Source of the DNA: Hellea sp965224755
Lineage (GTDB): Bacteria; Pseudomonadota; Alphaproteobacteria; Caulobacterales; Maricaulaceae
Reading direction: 5' to 3'
Length of the DNA stretch: 64,000 nt
Assembly (NCBI GenBank): GCA_965224755.1
Contig: OZ245061.1
Span: 1,798,001-1,862,000, forward strand
Made by a program: the position numbers and the translations under genes. This document shows, piece by piece, positions 17,119 to 26,410 of this stretch. The notes under the pieces are model-generated. The model ran no database searches and was not told the origin of the DNA. It saw only the letters and a program-made list of their open reading frames with translations. The stretch's first letter is position 1. Each line of letters starts with the position of its first letter.

Positions 17119-19880
17119 CCCCCATCGCAATAACAATGGGCGGCCTGACATTTCTAGCGCCTCTGGCTTTGTTAGGCTTGCTTGTCCTGCCGATTATTTG
17201 GTGGCTTTTACGCGTCACGCCGCCCTCGCCTAAAAAAGAGACCTTCCCGCCTCTGCGCATCTTGCAAGATGTCGTCACCGAGGAAGAAACGCCGGACAGC
17301 ACGCCGTGGTGGCTGTTGCTGTTTCGCATCCTGCTCGGCGCCATCATCGCGATTGCCCTCGCCCGCCCTATCCTGCAACAAGCCGAAGGGATTACGTCGC
17401 GGCCTCTGGCGCTGGTCATTGATGATGGCTGGGCCGCCGCGCCGAACTGGCCTAATGTCATGCGCGAGGCCGAAGCGAAGATCGCTGATGCCCGCCGCAA
17501 AAATATCGATGTCTTATTATTGACGACGGCCAGCCCAAACGAGGCGCCTGTCTTTGCGCCCGCCGAAGACGCTATGCGGCAGGTTAAAGCCCTGCGCCCT
17601 CAAGCTTTGCCGCCGCAGAGAAGCATAGCCGCCAAAGCGCTCGGCGCTATAGACCTGTCCGGCAGCGAAGCCGTTTGGCTGTCCTCCGGCGTCGATTTCG
17701 GGCAGGCTAACACGCTCGGCAATACCTTGAAATCTGCCCGCAAAACACTGCGCCTTGACCCGCTCGGCGAGAGCGTTGTCCTCATGCCGGGGGAAGTGCG
17801 CGAAACCCCGGACGGCTTTAAGTCGGTTTGGCACCGCGCCAACACGGCCAGCCTGCGCAGTCTTGAAATTATCGCACATGCCAAAGATGGCCGCGTCATT
17901 GGCCGAACGGACATCACATTTGCGCTCGGCTCACCCCGCGCCGAAGCTGAATTTGCTTTGCCCAGCGAACTAAGATCGCGCGTCAGCCAAATCCGGGCGG
18001 GCGGCATTGCCTCTGCCGGCGCGGTTAAGCTTCTCGATGATAGTTGGGGCCGTCCGCTAATCGGCGTGGTCACGCCCGCTAAAGACACGGCCAGTCCGTT
18101 ATTATCAGAACCCTTCTATGCCAAGACCGCCATGGCCCCCTATGCCGATGTCTTTGAAGGCACGGTTGATGATCTCTTGCCCCTATTGCCCAGCGTCATC
18201 ATCATGCCCGATATCTCCCGAACAATGTCTGACGAACTAAAAGACTATGTCGAAACGGGCGGGCTTCTCATCCGCTTTGCCGGGCCGAAACTGGCCGAAC
18301 GTCCTGACGGATTGCTCCCCGTTGCCCTGCGCAGTGGGGGACGGGCGCTCGGCGGCGCTTTGACATGGGAAGACCCGCAGCGCCTCGCGGCCTTCCCCAA
18401 TGAAAGCCCGTTTTTCGGCCTCGCTATCCCCGGCGATATCACGGTCAAACGCCAAGTCATGGCCGAGCCCGGTATCGAGACCGACACAAAAACATGGGCG
18501 CGGCTAGAAGACGGCTCGCCCGTTGTGACCTCCGATACAAAGGGCCTAGGCCGCATCGTATTGTTCCATGTCACCGCCGGGCCGGAATGGTCAAACCTAC
18601 CCGTTAGCGGGCTTTATGTCGATATGCTGCGCCGTATCCTGCCGCTGGCCCGGGCGGCGCAATCGCGAAATACAGAAAGCACAGGTGATTGGGTTGCGGA
18701 ACGTGTCTTGAACGGCTTTGGGCGATTAGAAACCCCGCCGATTGACGCCGCCAGTATTGCGGATGCTGATTTCGCGGGAACAGAAATTTCGCCGCAACGC
18801 CTGCCCGGCCTCTATCGGCAGGGCGCGAGGCGGCAGGCTTTAAATACGGTCAAAAACCCTGAAACCCTCAAAGCTATCGGCAACCAGACAGGCGTGACAG
18901 CCTCGGATTATGGCCAAACTAAAGACCGCACTATTGGCGGGCTGCTCCTTGGCATTGCCCTGTTGATGTTAGCCATTGATGCGTTTTTTGCGCTCATGGC
19001 ATCTGGGCGTCTTGGTTATTTAAAACCTAAATTTAACAAAGGCATAGCGGCGTTACTTGTAGCCGGAATATTCGTCATTCCGGGGGATAGCTACGCCCAA
19101 GACCGGAACCATGAAGATCAAAACCTCGAAGCCGCCACTGCGCTTCACCTCGCTTTTGTCAAAACCGGAAATGGCCGTATCGACCGAATGAGCGAAGCCG
19201 CCATGAACAGCCTTGTCACGCAGCTAACGGCGAGAACCACGATAGAGCCGGCCGGGGCCAAAGGGGTAAATCCCGAAACCGATGACCTCGTCTTTTACCC
19301 TTTCCTTTATTGGCCTGTCACGCGCGGCGCCGAGCCCCTCTCGGACACGGCCAGCGCCAATCTTAATGCCTATATGGCGGGTGGGGGTACAATCGTCTTT
19401 GATACGCAAGATGAAGGCGAGCGGGCTCTACGCGGCTCAGCGCCCCATCCCGGCCTCGCCGCGATTACCGCCAATCTGGACATCCCCGCTCTCACCCAAG
19501 CGCCCGAAGATCATGTGCTGACCAAATCCTTTTATCTGCTCCAGACCTTCCCCGGACGCTGGGCTAACGGCCCAATATGGGTTGACCGTAATACAAACGG
19601 CGCGGCGCGGGACGGGGTTAGCTCTGTCATCCTTGGCAGTAATGATTGGGCCGCAGGCTGGGCCATGACCAAAGACGGCGATAGCCTCGCCGAACTTGAA
19701 AAAGACATTCCGCGCCAACGCGAAATGTCAATACGGTTTGGCGTAAACCTCGCCATGTATGCGCTGTCGGGGAATTACAAAGCCGATCAAGTCCATGCCG
19801 CCGCGCTAGTGGAACGCCTCGGAAAGCAAAAGCGCGAACCTCGCGATCTCGGCCAAGAGACGAAAGAGGAGCAGCCCTGA
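17115..19880 (+). CDS. BatA-like N-terminal and DUF4159 domain membrane protein
   Basis: A 921-residue inner-membrane protein. The N-terminus has the BatA-type segment with two hydrophobic helices (about 8-31 and 62-80) around PPLRILQ. A central glutamine-amidotransferase-like periplasmic region is followed by a TM near residues 610-630 and another near 645-660, and DUF4159 at the C-terminus (about 670-900, VFYPFLYWPV and GGTIVFDTQDEGE). The third gene of the MoxR block; the neighbours imply a membrane-associated MoxR-dependent machine. Confidence 0.85.
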   Translation: MTPIAITMGGLTFLAPLALLGLLVLPIIWWLLRVTPPSPKKETFPPLRILQDVVTEEETPDSTPWWLLLFRILLGAIIAIALARPILQQAEGITSRPLALVIDDGWAAAPNWPNVMREAEAKIADARRKNIDVLLLTTASPNEAPVFAPAEDAMRQVKALRPQALPPQRSIAAKALGAIDLSGSEAVWLSSGVDFGQANTLGNTLKSARKTLRLDPLGESVVLMPGEVRETPDGFKSVWHRANTASLRSLEIIAHAKDGRVIGRTDITFALGSPRAEAEFALPSELRSRVSQIRAGGIASAGAVKLLDDSWGRPLIGVVTPAKDTASPLLSEPFYAKTAMAPYADVFEGTVDDLLPLLPSVIIMPDISRTMSDELKDYVETGGLLIRFAGPKLAERPDGLLPVALRSGGRALGGALTWEDPQRLAAFPNESPFFGLAIPGDITVKRQVMAEPGIETDTKTWARLEDGSPVVTSDTKGLGRIVLFHVTAGPEWSNLPVSGLYVDMLRRILPLARAAQSRNTESTGDWVAERVLNGFGRLETPPIDAASIADADFAGTEISPQRLPGLYRQGARRQALNTVKNPETLKAIGNQTGVTASDYGQTKDRTIGGLLLGIALLMLAIDAFFALMASGRLGYLKPKFNKGIAALLVAGIFVIPGDSYAQDRNHEDQNLEAATALHLAFVKTGNGRIDRMSEAAMNSLVTQLTARTTIEPAGAKGVNPETDDLVFYPFLYWPVTRGAEPLSDTASANLNAYMAGGGTIVFDTQDEGERALRGSAPHPGLAAITANLDIPALTQAPEDHVLTKSFYLLQTFPGRWANGPIWVDRNTNGAARDGVSSVILGSNDWAAGWAMTKDGDSLAELEKDIPRQREMSIRFGVNLAMYALSGNYKADQVHAAALVERLGKQKREPRDLGQETKEEQP

Positions 19881-21970
19881 TGCAGGATTGGCTTCCCAAT
19901 ATCGCCTTTGACCCCTTGCTCTCTATGCCGTGGATTATTGGCCTTGGCGTTGTCATGTTTATCGCCGCCCTCGCCGCAGGCATAGGGCGTCTGCGAAGCT
20001 ATTTTCTACGCCTGCTCGCGGGGCTATTCCTCATTCTTGCCCTTCTAAATCCGCAAACTGTTATCGAAGACCGCGAGCCGCTTCAAGACGTCGTCCTGAT
20101 CATCAAAGACGAATCCGCTTCGATGAAACTCGGCGAGCGCGCGGCCGCCGCCGACAAGACCTATCAGGCGCTACTCGCCCAGCTTAAAGCCGATCCAAGC
20201 CTTGATATTTCCACGACCCTGATAACGCCGGATTCAGACGGTACGCGGTTAACGGCGGCGCTGATTGACGGCCTCGGCAATCTTCCGGCGAGCCGTCTTG
20301 CGGGCGTCATCGCCATTACGGACGGCCAAGTCCATGACCTCCCCGCCAATCCCGAAACCTTGCTGCCTGAAGGAGTGCCCTTTCATAGTATTATCGTTGG
20401 CAATCCCAAAGCCCGCGACCGCCGTATCAGCGCCATTGTCGCCCCGCGCTACGGGCTTGTCGGCGAGCAGGCCGAATTTGAACTCCGGGTTGACGACCCC
20501 GGTTTTGAGGGCGAGCGGGCGCAGATCGAAATTAAACTCAACGGCGAGACTAAAGCGCGGTTTCCGGCCACCATTGGCAACCGTATTTCCATCCCCGTCG
20601 AGATTGAACGCCGGGGCACCAATACGGTCGAGATGACGGTGCGCCCGGCGGAGGGCGAGCTTACCCTGAATAACAATGTCTTTGTCGCCGAGATTTCCGG
20701 TATCCGCGACCGTATGCGGGTTTTGCTGGTTACAGGCGAGCCGCATAATGGCGGACGGTCTTGGCGCAACCTTTTAAAAAGCGACCCCGCCGTAGACCTT
20801 GTGCAATTCACTATTTTGACCAATCCGCGCGTTAAGAATACAAAGGCGCGGCAATCAGAGCTTTCGCTCATCGCCTTCCCGACAAAGCAACTCTTTGAGG
20901 AGAAATTAGACGAATTCGACCTCATCATTTTCGACCATTTCCGCCGCCGTTTTGCGCCGAGCCGATCTGGCCGCTCAACCCCTATCCTGTCGCCTTATTA
21001 TTTGCAAAATGTGGCGCAATATGTCGATGACGGCGGGGCGCTGCTGGTCGCGACAGGCCCGGCTTTTGCCGGGCAGGAAAGCATTTACCGCTCGCCTTTG
21101 GCCGCCGTTTTACCCTCGCGCCCAACGGGCGGCACCACTCAGGAGGCCTTTAAGCCGGAGCTCAACGAGAAAGGCCGCCGTCATCCCATTACCTCGTCCT
21201 TTGCCGGCACAGAAGACAAAACGTGGGGCAAATGGTTCCGTATCATCGATAATAAACCGATTAGCGGACATGTGCTGATGGAAGGCCCCGGCGCCGCGCC
21301 GCTCCTTATCATCGACAAAATCGGAAAAGGCCGCGTGGCCATGCTGATGTCCGATCAGGCTTGGCTGTGGGCGAAAGGCTTTGACGGCGGCGGGCCCTAT
21401 AGCGAGATGTTTCGCCGCACCGCGCATTGGCTGATGGGCGAGCCTGATCTGGACGCAGAAAAGCTGACCGCCCGCGCAGAGAACGGCGTGCTGACAATCG
21501 AGCGCCACACCCTCGAAGACGGGGCGCAATCCGTCCGCGTGGAAAAGCCTGACGGAACGGCGCAATTGATCAAATTGTCCAAAACCAGCGGCGGCATTTA
21601 TCGCGGCAGTCTCAAATCAGCAGGCCAAGGCGCTTACCGCCTCTCCAGCGGAGATGTTTCGGCCATCGCCGCTATTGGCTCGCTCAACCCCAAGGAATAC
21701 GCGCAATTACAGCCGACCTCGGACAAACTTCGCCCTCTCTCCGAAGCCACAGGCGGCGGCCTCTTCGAGGCGGCCTTATCCGGCACTCTCCCCAATATCC
21801 GCCGCACCCAACCCGGCCGCAAAGCCGCAGATACAGGATGGATAGGCCTCACCGCCCATGAAGATTACACAATAAGAGCCTCCAAACGCTCCCCCCTCGC
21901 CCCGGGGCTTCTATTCTTCGCCATGGCTCTATTGGCGCTTGGATGGGCATGGAGACGCGAAGGTAAGTAG
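19880..21970 (+). CDS. Large membrane protein of the MoxR block, amidotransferase-like
   Basis: A 696-residue protein with two N-terminal TM helices (about 15-35 and 40-58), a VWA-like start to the periplasmic part (DVVLIIKDESASMKLGERAA, with the DxSxS pattern degenerate as DESAS), an amidotransferase-like middle (GGRSWRNLL, DDGGALLVATG) and a C-terminal TM (about 672-690). It shares one base with the previous stop (TGATG). This gene commonly closes the alphaproteobacterial MoxR-DUF58-DUF4159 set. Confidence 0.8.
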   Translation: MQDWLPNIAFDPLLSMPWIIGLGVVMFIAALAAGIGRLRSYFLRLLAGLFLILALLNPQTVIEDREPLQDVVLIIKDESASMKLGERAAAADKTYQALLAQLKADPSLDISTTLITPDSDGTRLTAALIDGLGNLPASRLAGVIAITDGQVHDLPANPETLLPEGVPFHSIIVGNPKARDRRISAIVAPRYGLVGEQAEFELRVDDPGFEGERAQIEIKLNGETKARFPATIGNRISIPVEIERRGTNTVEMTVRPAEGELTLNNNVFVAEISGIRDRMRVLLVTGEPHNGGRSWRNLLKSDPAVDLVQFTILTNPRVKNTKARQSELSLIAFPTKQLFEEKLDEFDLIIFDHFRRRFAPSRSGRSTPILSPYYLQNVAQYVDDGGALLVATGPAFAGQESIYRSPLAAVLPSRPTGGTTQEAFKPELNEKGRRHPITSSFAGTEDKTWGKWFRIIDNKPISGHVLMEGPGAAPLLIIDKIGKGRVAMLMSDQAWLWAKGFDGGGPYSEMFRRTAHWLMGEPDLDAEKLTARAENGVLTIERHTLEDGAQSVRVEKPDGTAQLIKLSKTSGGIYRGSLKSAGQGAYRLSSGDVSAIAAIGSLNPKEYAQLQPTSDKLRPLSEATGGGLFEAALSGTLPNIRRTQPGRKAADTGWIGLTAHEDYTIRASKRSPLAPGLLFFAMALLALGWAWRREGK

Positions 21971-22046
21971 AGGATAGTTCCAATACACTCCTGTTCCCCT
22001 CCCATAAAATCAATCCCCGCTTTTGCGGGCCGTGGTAATTTGGCCC

Positions 22047-23093
22047 ATGACCTCTTTATCTCCGCCTTTCCCTAGCTTCAAAATTATAGACACCGGCCCG
22101 CTGGAGGCCGCCTGCGCTGCGCTGTGCCGCCTTATCTGCGCGGTGGACGTTCTGCTCAATGGCGGGCGGGAGGCTTTGCGGATGTCAAATCAGCTTGCCC
22201 GCATTGTTAAGCAATTGATTAAGGCCGAAGAGCATAATGGGCGGGTTAAGACCAAAGCCGATATGCTGATGAACGCGAATTGGCGGGCGCGGGTGCTGCG
22301 GGATTTGGGCGGGGAGACAGCCCTTACCCGCTGGGAGCGGCTCACGGGCCGCTGGAGAAAACCGAGAGATATCTTAAAGCCGGATGCCAGCCCGGCGCAA
22401 AGACGGGCGCGGGCGGCCAATCTGGAAAAGGCCAAGGCCGCCAATCGTGACAAGCTTTTCAAATCCGGCCCTAAACGCAAAGCCGGGAATGATTATCACC
22501 CCAATATCGTCTTTGACCGGGTCCGAGTCGATATGGAAGGACAGTTCAGATTAGCCCCGATAATGAGGCAGAAGATCACGGTCAAAGCGCAGGCTGCGCC
22601 AAACCCAACCCCGCCCAAAACCTACGCTAAATCCATCACATACACCAAAATAAACCCCATCCCGCTCTGGCCCATAGAGTTTAGAGCGGCGCAGGGAATT
22701 ACCCCTCCCCCTGTTCCCCGCCCTGAGCGGGGACCTCCCGCAACAGAGTGCCAAACGCAGGAGATCCCGGGTCAAGCCCGGGAACAGGAAAGGGAAAAGC
22801 GCGTGATATGGTTTATGAAACCAAATCTGCCCCGCCTAACCCTGTCATCCCGCACTCCCCCGTTCACCCCGTTGAAAAACGGGGGGCGGGACCATCAAAT
22901 TTGCCGCACGGACAGAGTACAAGCAAGCCACGGCGGCAACCACCGGGCCAGACCGCTTACAAATTACCTGCCGAGACGCCAATGGTCCCGGGTCAAGCCC
23001 GGGATGACATCGAGAGCAACCGTATCGCCCGGGATGACATTGGGGGAAAGGCTGTTAATGCCAAACCTCCTTAAACCCTTCAACTCCACGTAA
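22047..23093 (+). CDS. Hypothetical protein whose C-terminal half reads through repeat DNA
   Basis: The first roughly 190 residues look like a real basic, helical cytosolic protein (VKTKADMLMNANWRARVLRD, SPAQRRARAANLEKAKAANR), with no recognised family. From about base 22700 the frame crosses palindromic repeats, giving Pro- and Arg-rich sequence without protein character. Either the frame was extended by repeat insertion and the original stop lost, or the C-terminal part is a chance open frame. The start at 22047 begins MTSLSPPFPSF; the 5' flank is short and lacks a strong ribosome-binding site. Confidence 0.5.
   Translation: MTSLSPPFPSFKIIDTGPLEAACAALCRLICAVDVLLNGGREALRMSNQLARIVKQLIKAEEHNGRVKTKADMLMNANWRARVLRDLGGETALTRWERLTGRWRKPRDILKPDASPAQRRARAANLEKAKAANRDKLFKSGPKRKAGNDYHPNIVFDRVRVDMEGQFRLAPIMRQKITVKAQAAPNPTPPKTYAKSITYTKINPIPLWPIEFRAAQGITPPPVPRPERGPPATECQTQEIPGQAREQEREKRVIWFMKPNLPRLTLSSRTPPFTPLKNGGRDHQICRTDRVQASHGGNHRARPLTNYLPRRQWSRVKPGMTSRATVSPGMTLGERLLMPNLLKPFNST
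22710..22788. repeat. Dispersed double-hairpin repeat, copy 1
   Basis: Two hairpin arms face each other: CTGTTCCCCGCCCTGAGCGG begins the left arm and GGTCAAGCCCGGGAACAG ends the right, with CCTCCCGCA and CGCAGGAGATCC inside. The outer CTGTTCC/GGAACAG ends are complementary. Copies 2 and 3 are at about 30.95 and 35.80 kb. This copy lies inside an open frame; the others are intergenic. Confidence 0.8.
22841..23045. repeat. CTGTCATCCC...GGGATGACAT palindromic repeat cluster
   Basis: CTGTCATCCCGC near 22841 is the inverse of GGGATGACAT at 23001-23010 and again at 23031-23040. Local stems include CCCCGTT/AACGGGG (about 22867-22883) and CCCGGG/CCCGGG at 22987-23003. These match a second palindrome family also seen at about 26.4 kb. 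Confidence 0.6.
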
Positions 23094-23113
23094 AAAATCA
23101 GCAGCATACAAAC

Positions 23114-23137
23114 TGCAGCCAATTTCGCTTGGCTGCA
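23114..23137. other. Perfect hairpin upstream of the repeat lipoprotein gene
   Basis: TGCAGCCAA (23114-23122) pairs with TTGGCTGCA (23129-23137) around a 6-base loop. No T-run follows on the plus strand. It could be a 3' end signal for the preceding transcript or a leader element. Confidence 0.4.
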
Positions 23138-23211
23138 ATTCATCTGTCAAAATTAAGTGTTTTTTACCCTTATTTTTGTAACCATTCCTTTCAGAATATA
23201 ATGAGGCTGTT

Positions 23212-23655
23212 ATGCAATTTTCAAAATTATCCGTTCTCCTTGGCGCTTGCGCTATCTTGGCTCTGCCGGGATGCCAGATCGCGAAAGTCACGGGCAAGGT
23301 CGCAGCGCTCCCGTTTAAAGCCGTTTACAAGACGGGGGAATTTGCCGGCAAGACCGTTTATAAAACAGGCGAACTTGCAGGCAAGAGCGTCTATTATACC
23401 GGAAAAGGCGTTTACGGGGCCGGGAAGTTTGCGGGAAAAGGCGTTTATTATATCGGCACAACGCCCATCAAAATTACCGATAAGGCTCTGGATACAACAG
23501 CTAAAGTGCTGAGTATCACGACGCAGGTCGCAGATGCCGGCGGCAAGGTCTTGACCGTTTCGCGCCAAATCCAGGCCAGCGAACTCGAAGCTGAACTCAT
23601 GGCCATTCGCAGCGCGGGTAATATTTTGAGCGTGTTTGTCGACGCAATAAGCTAG
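23212..23655 (+). CDS. Lipoprotein with tandem VYKTGEFAGK-type repeats
   Basis: A 147-residue protein with a lipobox LPGC (Cys21), so probably lipid-anchored. Residues about 37-82 contain four to five degenerate 7-11-residue repeats: VYKTGEFAGKT, VYKTGELAGKS, VYYTGKG, VYGAGKFAGKG, VYYIGT. The C-terminal half is helical and Val/Thr-rich. No family was recognised. The regular Tyr and Gly spacing suggests an extended or beta repeat surface. It is followed by a strong bidirectional hairpin. Confidence 0.75.
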   Translation: MQFSKLSVLLGACAILALPGCQIAKVTGKVAALPFKAVYKTGEFAGKTVYKTGELAGKSVYYTGKGVYGAGKFAGKGVYYIGTTPIKITDKALDTTAKVLSITTQVADAGGKVLTVSRQIQASELEAELMAIRSAGNILSVFVDAIS

Positions 23656-23673
23656 TGTATTTTGCGTAAAAGC

Positions 23674-23714
23674 AGTCTCAAAAAATAGGCTTTATTCGCC
23701 TAATTTTTGAGACT
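23674..23714. terminator. Long hairpin after the repeat lipoprotein gene
   Basis: AGTCTCAAAAAATAGGC (23674-23690) pairs with GCCTAATTTTTGAGACT (23698-23714), 17 bases with a single mismatch and a 7-base loop. A/T runs in the arms would make it usable as a terminator in both directions, although no T-run follows the stem. Confidence 0.6.
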
Positions 23715-23825
23715 CTTCAGATTCAATGAAACGCAAATTGCACGAATTCACGAGACTGTGTGCGCTGCTGGATTGAATATGCGGCGGTTTTGTGCTAGAC
23801 TACTCCCAGAACACAGGAGACTCTC

Positions 23826-24443
23826 ATGCGCCATATTCTTTCATCCTCCCTTATCGCCCTATCTTTTATCGCCGCAGCGCCCGCTATGGCCGGCAGTAGC
23901 AGTTTTGAATCAACTGTCGCCGCGCCTCTTTCATCCTCCGTAAAAATCGAAGTCGTTCTCGGCGAAGACCTAGCCCACCGCGCTAATAATCTGCCGGAAA
24001 AATTGCGAGATCGCCGCCATTCCAGAAGTCTGAATGCTGGTTTTGCCAATAATGGCTATTATGGCGACCGGGATTTGCAGCGCCTCACAAAGCGGCTGCA
24101 GTCAAAACTCGAAGCCTCTCTGGTTAAAAAAGGCCTGAATATTTCAGAGACAGCGCCAACGGTTTTGCGCGTGACTTTGGTTGACGCCAAGCCTAACCGT
24201 CCAACATTTAAACAGCTTGGCAGAGAAGCCGGTCTTTCTATTAGAAGCTTTGGCATTGGCGGCGCGAAAATGGAAAGCGAACTTATCGCGGCGGGCGGGC
24301 AGTCTCTCGGCACCATAAATTATAAATGGTATGAAAACGACATTCGCGACGCGCAATATGGCGGAACATGGACAGACGCAAACCGCGCCATTGACCGATT
24401 TGCCAAAAAGACAGCAAAATCGCTGCAATCGACACCGTCTTAA
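23826..24443 (+). CDS. Secreted conserved hypothetical protein
   Basis: A 205-residue protein with a signal peptide (1-22, ending AMAGSS). AGGAGA stands seven bases before the ATG. The middle VLRVTLVDAKPNRPTF and the GGAKMESELIAAGGQSLG segment recall small DUF3313-type envelope proteins, but the match is only by impression. It lies convergent to queE. Periplasmic or envelope role inferred. Confidence 0.65.
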   Translation: MRHILSSSLIALSFIAAAPAMAGSSSFESTVAAPLSSSVKIEVVLGEDLAHRANNLPEKLRDRRHSRSLNAGFANNGYYGDRDLQRLTKRLQSKLEASLVKKGLNISETAPTVLRVTLVDAKPNRPTFKQLGREAGLSIRSFGIGGAKMESELIAAGGQSLGTINYKWYENDIRDAQYGGTWTDANRAIDRFAKKTAKSLQSTPS

Positions 24444-24452
24444 AGAGCGCTC

Positions 24453-25082
24453 TTAAGGCACTCCAAGGTATTTATGGGTCTGCACGCTGAGCCGCCACTG
24501 CGGATGGGCGAGGCAATAGTCAAAAGCGGCTTTTTCGTGGGCCGCTTTATTTTTATCGTCTAATGGTTGGAGGCTGAAAACGCCAAAATCAAGATGAGTG
24601 AAATCTTCTGGGGCATTCTCGGTTTGCGGAAAAACGAGTTTAAGCTCATGGCCTGATGTCTGAACTAAAGGCGCATCCGCTTTGGGCGACACGCAAATCC
24701 AATCAAGCCCATCCGGCGCTTTGAGTGTGCCGTTAGTTTCCACCGCGACTTTGAAATCTGCTGCATGAAAAGCGTCAATCAGCGCCGCGTCCAATTGCAG
24801 GAGAGGTTCGCCGCCTGTGCAGACCACCCATTTTTGCCCGCTTTTTGGCCAGTGTTTCGCAGCGGCTTGGGCTAAAGCTTCAGCCGTCTTGAACTTGCCG
24901 CCACCCGGGCCGTCGGTGCCGATAAAATCTGTGTCGCAAAATTTACAAACCGCCTCTGCCCGGTCGCGCTCCAATCCGCTCCAAAGGTTGCACCCCGCAA
25001 ATCGTAGAAACACAGCCGGCAGACCCGTCTGCGCGCCCTCGCCTTGCACTGTTAGGTAAATTTCCTTCACCGAATAGGTCAT
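24453..25082 (-). CDS. queE: 7-carboxy-7-deazaguanine synthase
   Basis: The 209-residue radical-SAM enzyme makes the deazaguanine ring on the way to queuosine. The modified cluster motif is the long form: GCNLW, then a 14-residue gap to CKFCDTDF. CTGGEPLLQ follows in the middle, and the N-terminal YSVKEIYLTVQGEGAQTG is standard. Its ATG overlaps the queC stop by 4 bases, so it is the second gene of a queC-queE operon. Confidence 0.95.
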   Translation of the reverse strand: MTYSVKEIYLTVQGEGAQTGLPAVFLRFAGCNLWSGLERDRAEAVCKFCDTDFIGTDGPGGGKFKTAEALAQAAAKHWPKSGQKWVVCTGGEPLLQLDAALIDAFHAADFKVAVETNGTLKAPDGLDWICVSPKADAPLVQTSGHELKLVFPQTENAPEDFTHLDFGVFSLQPLDDKNKAAHEKAAFDYCLAHPQWRLSVQTHKYLGVP

Positions 25083-25786
25083 CGGTTAAACCGCCCCGAA
25101 GCGTATTTCGCCCACCCTTGATCGCGCAATTCACAAGCCGGACAAACCGCGCAACCATAGCCCCAATCAAAGCGTTCCCCGCGCTCCCCGATATAACAGG
25201 TATGGGTATCTTCTAAAATAATTTCGACCAGTTTTTGCCCGCCAAGCTTATAGGCCAAATCCCACGCGCCCGCTTTGGAGAGATGCATGAGCGGTGTTTC
25301 GAGCGTGAAAACCTTGTCCATGCCGAGTGAAATCGCCTGCATTTGCGTATCAAGCGTCTCTTTGCGGCAATCCGGATAACCGGAGAAATCCGCCTCGCAC
25401 ATACCGCCAATAATCCGCGTCAATCCCCGCCGATAGCCGAGGGCCGCGGCAAAATTCAGAAAGATAAGATTGCGCCCCGGAACGAATGTATTTGGCAAAC
25501 CTTCATCCGACATTGTGATCTCGACATCACGGGTCAGCGAGGTTTCGCTGATTATGCCCAAAGCTGACAAATCGACAATATGATCTTCGCCGAGCTTTGC
25601 GCCCCAATCCGGGAAAGCCTTGACCACATTATCCAAAACCACCTTACGGCACTCCATCTCGACGGCGTGGCGCTGTTCATAGTTAAACCCAAGCGTTTCG
25701 ACATAGTCATAGCGGGATAGCGCCCATGCCAGACAGGTCGCAGAATCCTGCCCGCCGGAAAACATTATGAGCGCCTTTTCGGTCAT
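25079..25786 (-). CDS. queC: 7-cyano-7-deazaguanine synthase
   Basis: The 235-residue enzyme converts CDG to preQ0 with ATP and ammonia. The PP-loop FSGGQDSATCLAWAL is at residues 9-23 and the zinc site is CYIGER together with GCAVCPACELR near the C-terminus. No preQ1 riboswitch-like structure is seen upstream, where the divergent gene begins within about 120 bases. Confidence 0.95.
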   Translation of the reverse strand: MTEKALIMFSGGQDSATCLAWALSRYDYVETLGFNYEQRHAVEMECRKVVLDNVVKAFPDWGAKLGEDHIVDLSALGIISETSLTRDVEITMSDEGLPNTFVPGRNLIFLNFAAALGYRRGLTRIIGGMCEADFSGYPDCRKETLDTQMQAISLGMDKVFTLETPLMHLSKAGAWDLAYKLGGQKLVEIILEDTHTCYIGERGERFDWGYGCAVCPACELRDQGWAKYASGRFNR

Positions 25787-25904
25787 GGCCGCGCCTATAT
25801 CGGCAAAATATCGCTCTGACCAGCCTCATCATACCCTCGCGGGGCGGGTTGGCATCAATCTTGTATCGCTTGAGAGGAGAAAGAATCGATGTAGGCGAGC
25901 CGTT

Positions 25905-26402
25905 ATGACATTTAAGAAACGCTATTTAGTTTTTGCTTGGCTAGCGATTGAGATTGCCTCTATTCCTGCCGCCGCGCAAATCATTGACAAGGTTGCCTTT
26001 TCTGTCCCGCAAAAAGCCACGCATATCCGCCTCTCCGCCGAGCCCGGCCTTGCCAAATTCGTCGTCGCCTCCAATGCGCCCTTTGCCGTTATAGCCGAAA
26101 ACGCCATTGGCGAATTTAACGTCAGCGTTCATGAAAGCGGGCTCATAAATGGACGGCGCTTTGGCGCAAATGCGCAAATGCCGGGAGAAGCCGCAACTTG
26201 CGCCGACCTCATCTCGCCAGCAGGCACTGTCATCTATGCCGCTAAGCGTAAAACAGCGGCTGAAAAAGGTGATATCCTGTCCCAAGCTGTCATCATCGAG
26301 ATTCGCTATGCACCGGAAGCCGCGCCGGATTTCAAAGTGCTGACCCAGAAAAATGCCAAGTCTATTTCCACCGCGCAGGCTTGCGAGCTATCCTTAAGCT
26401 AG
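25905..26402 (+). CDS. Secreted hypothetical protein
   Basis: A 165-residue protein with a signal peptide (about 1-24, ending PAAAQ). The body has HIRLSAEPGLAKFVVASNAP and a beta-rich pattern, with one cysteine pair (EAATCADL and AQACELS). An upstream in-frame start at 25767 overlaps queC and adds a non-leader N-terminus, so 25905 was chosen. No family recognised. Confidence 0.65.
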   Translation: MTFKKRYLVFAWLAIEIASIPAAAQIIDKVAFSVPQKATHIRLSAEPGLAKFVVASNAPFAVIAENAIGEFNVSVHESGLINGRRFGANAQMPGEAATCADLISPAGTVIYAAKRKTAAEKGDILSQAVIIEIRYAPEAAPDFKVLTQKNAKSISTAQACELSLS

Positions 26403-26410
26403 GCATTTTT

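Noticed and set aside
23326..23466. Possible CRISPR-like repeats at the lipoprotein gene
   Set aside because: The repeats are contiguous, degenerate and coding, without spacers.
25787..25904. preQ1 riboswitch upstream of queC
   Set aside because: No pseudoknot-like pattern or A-rich tail found, and the gap is short and divergent.
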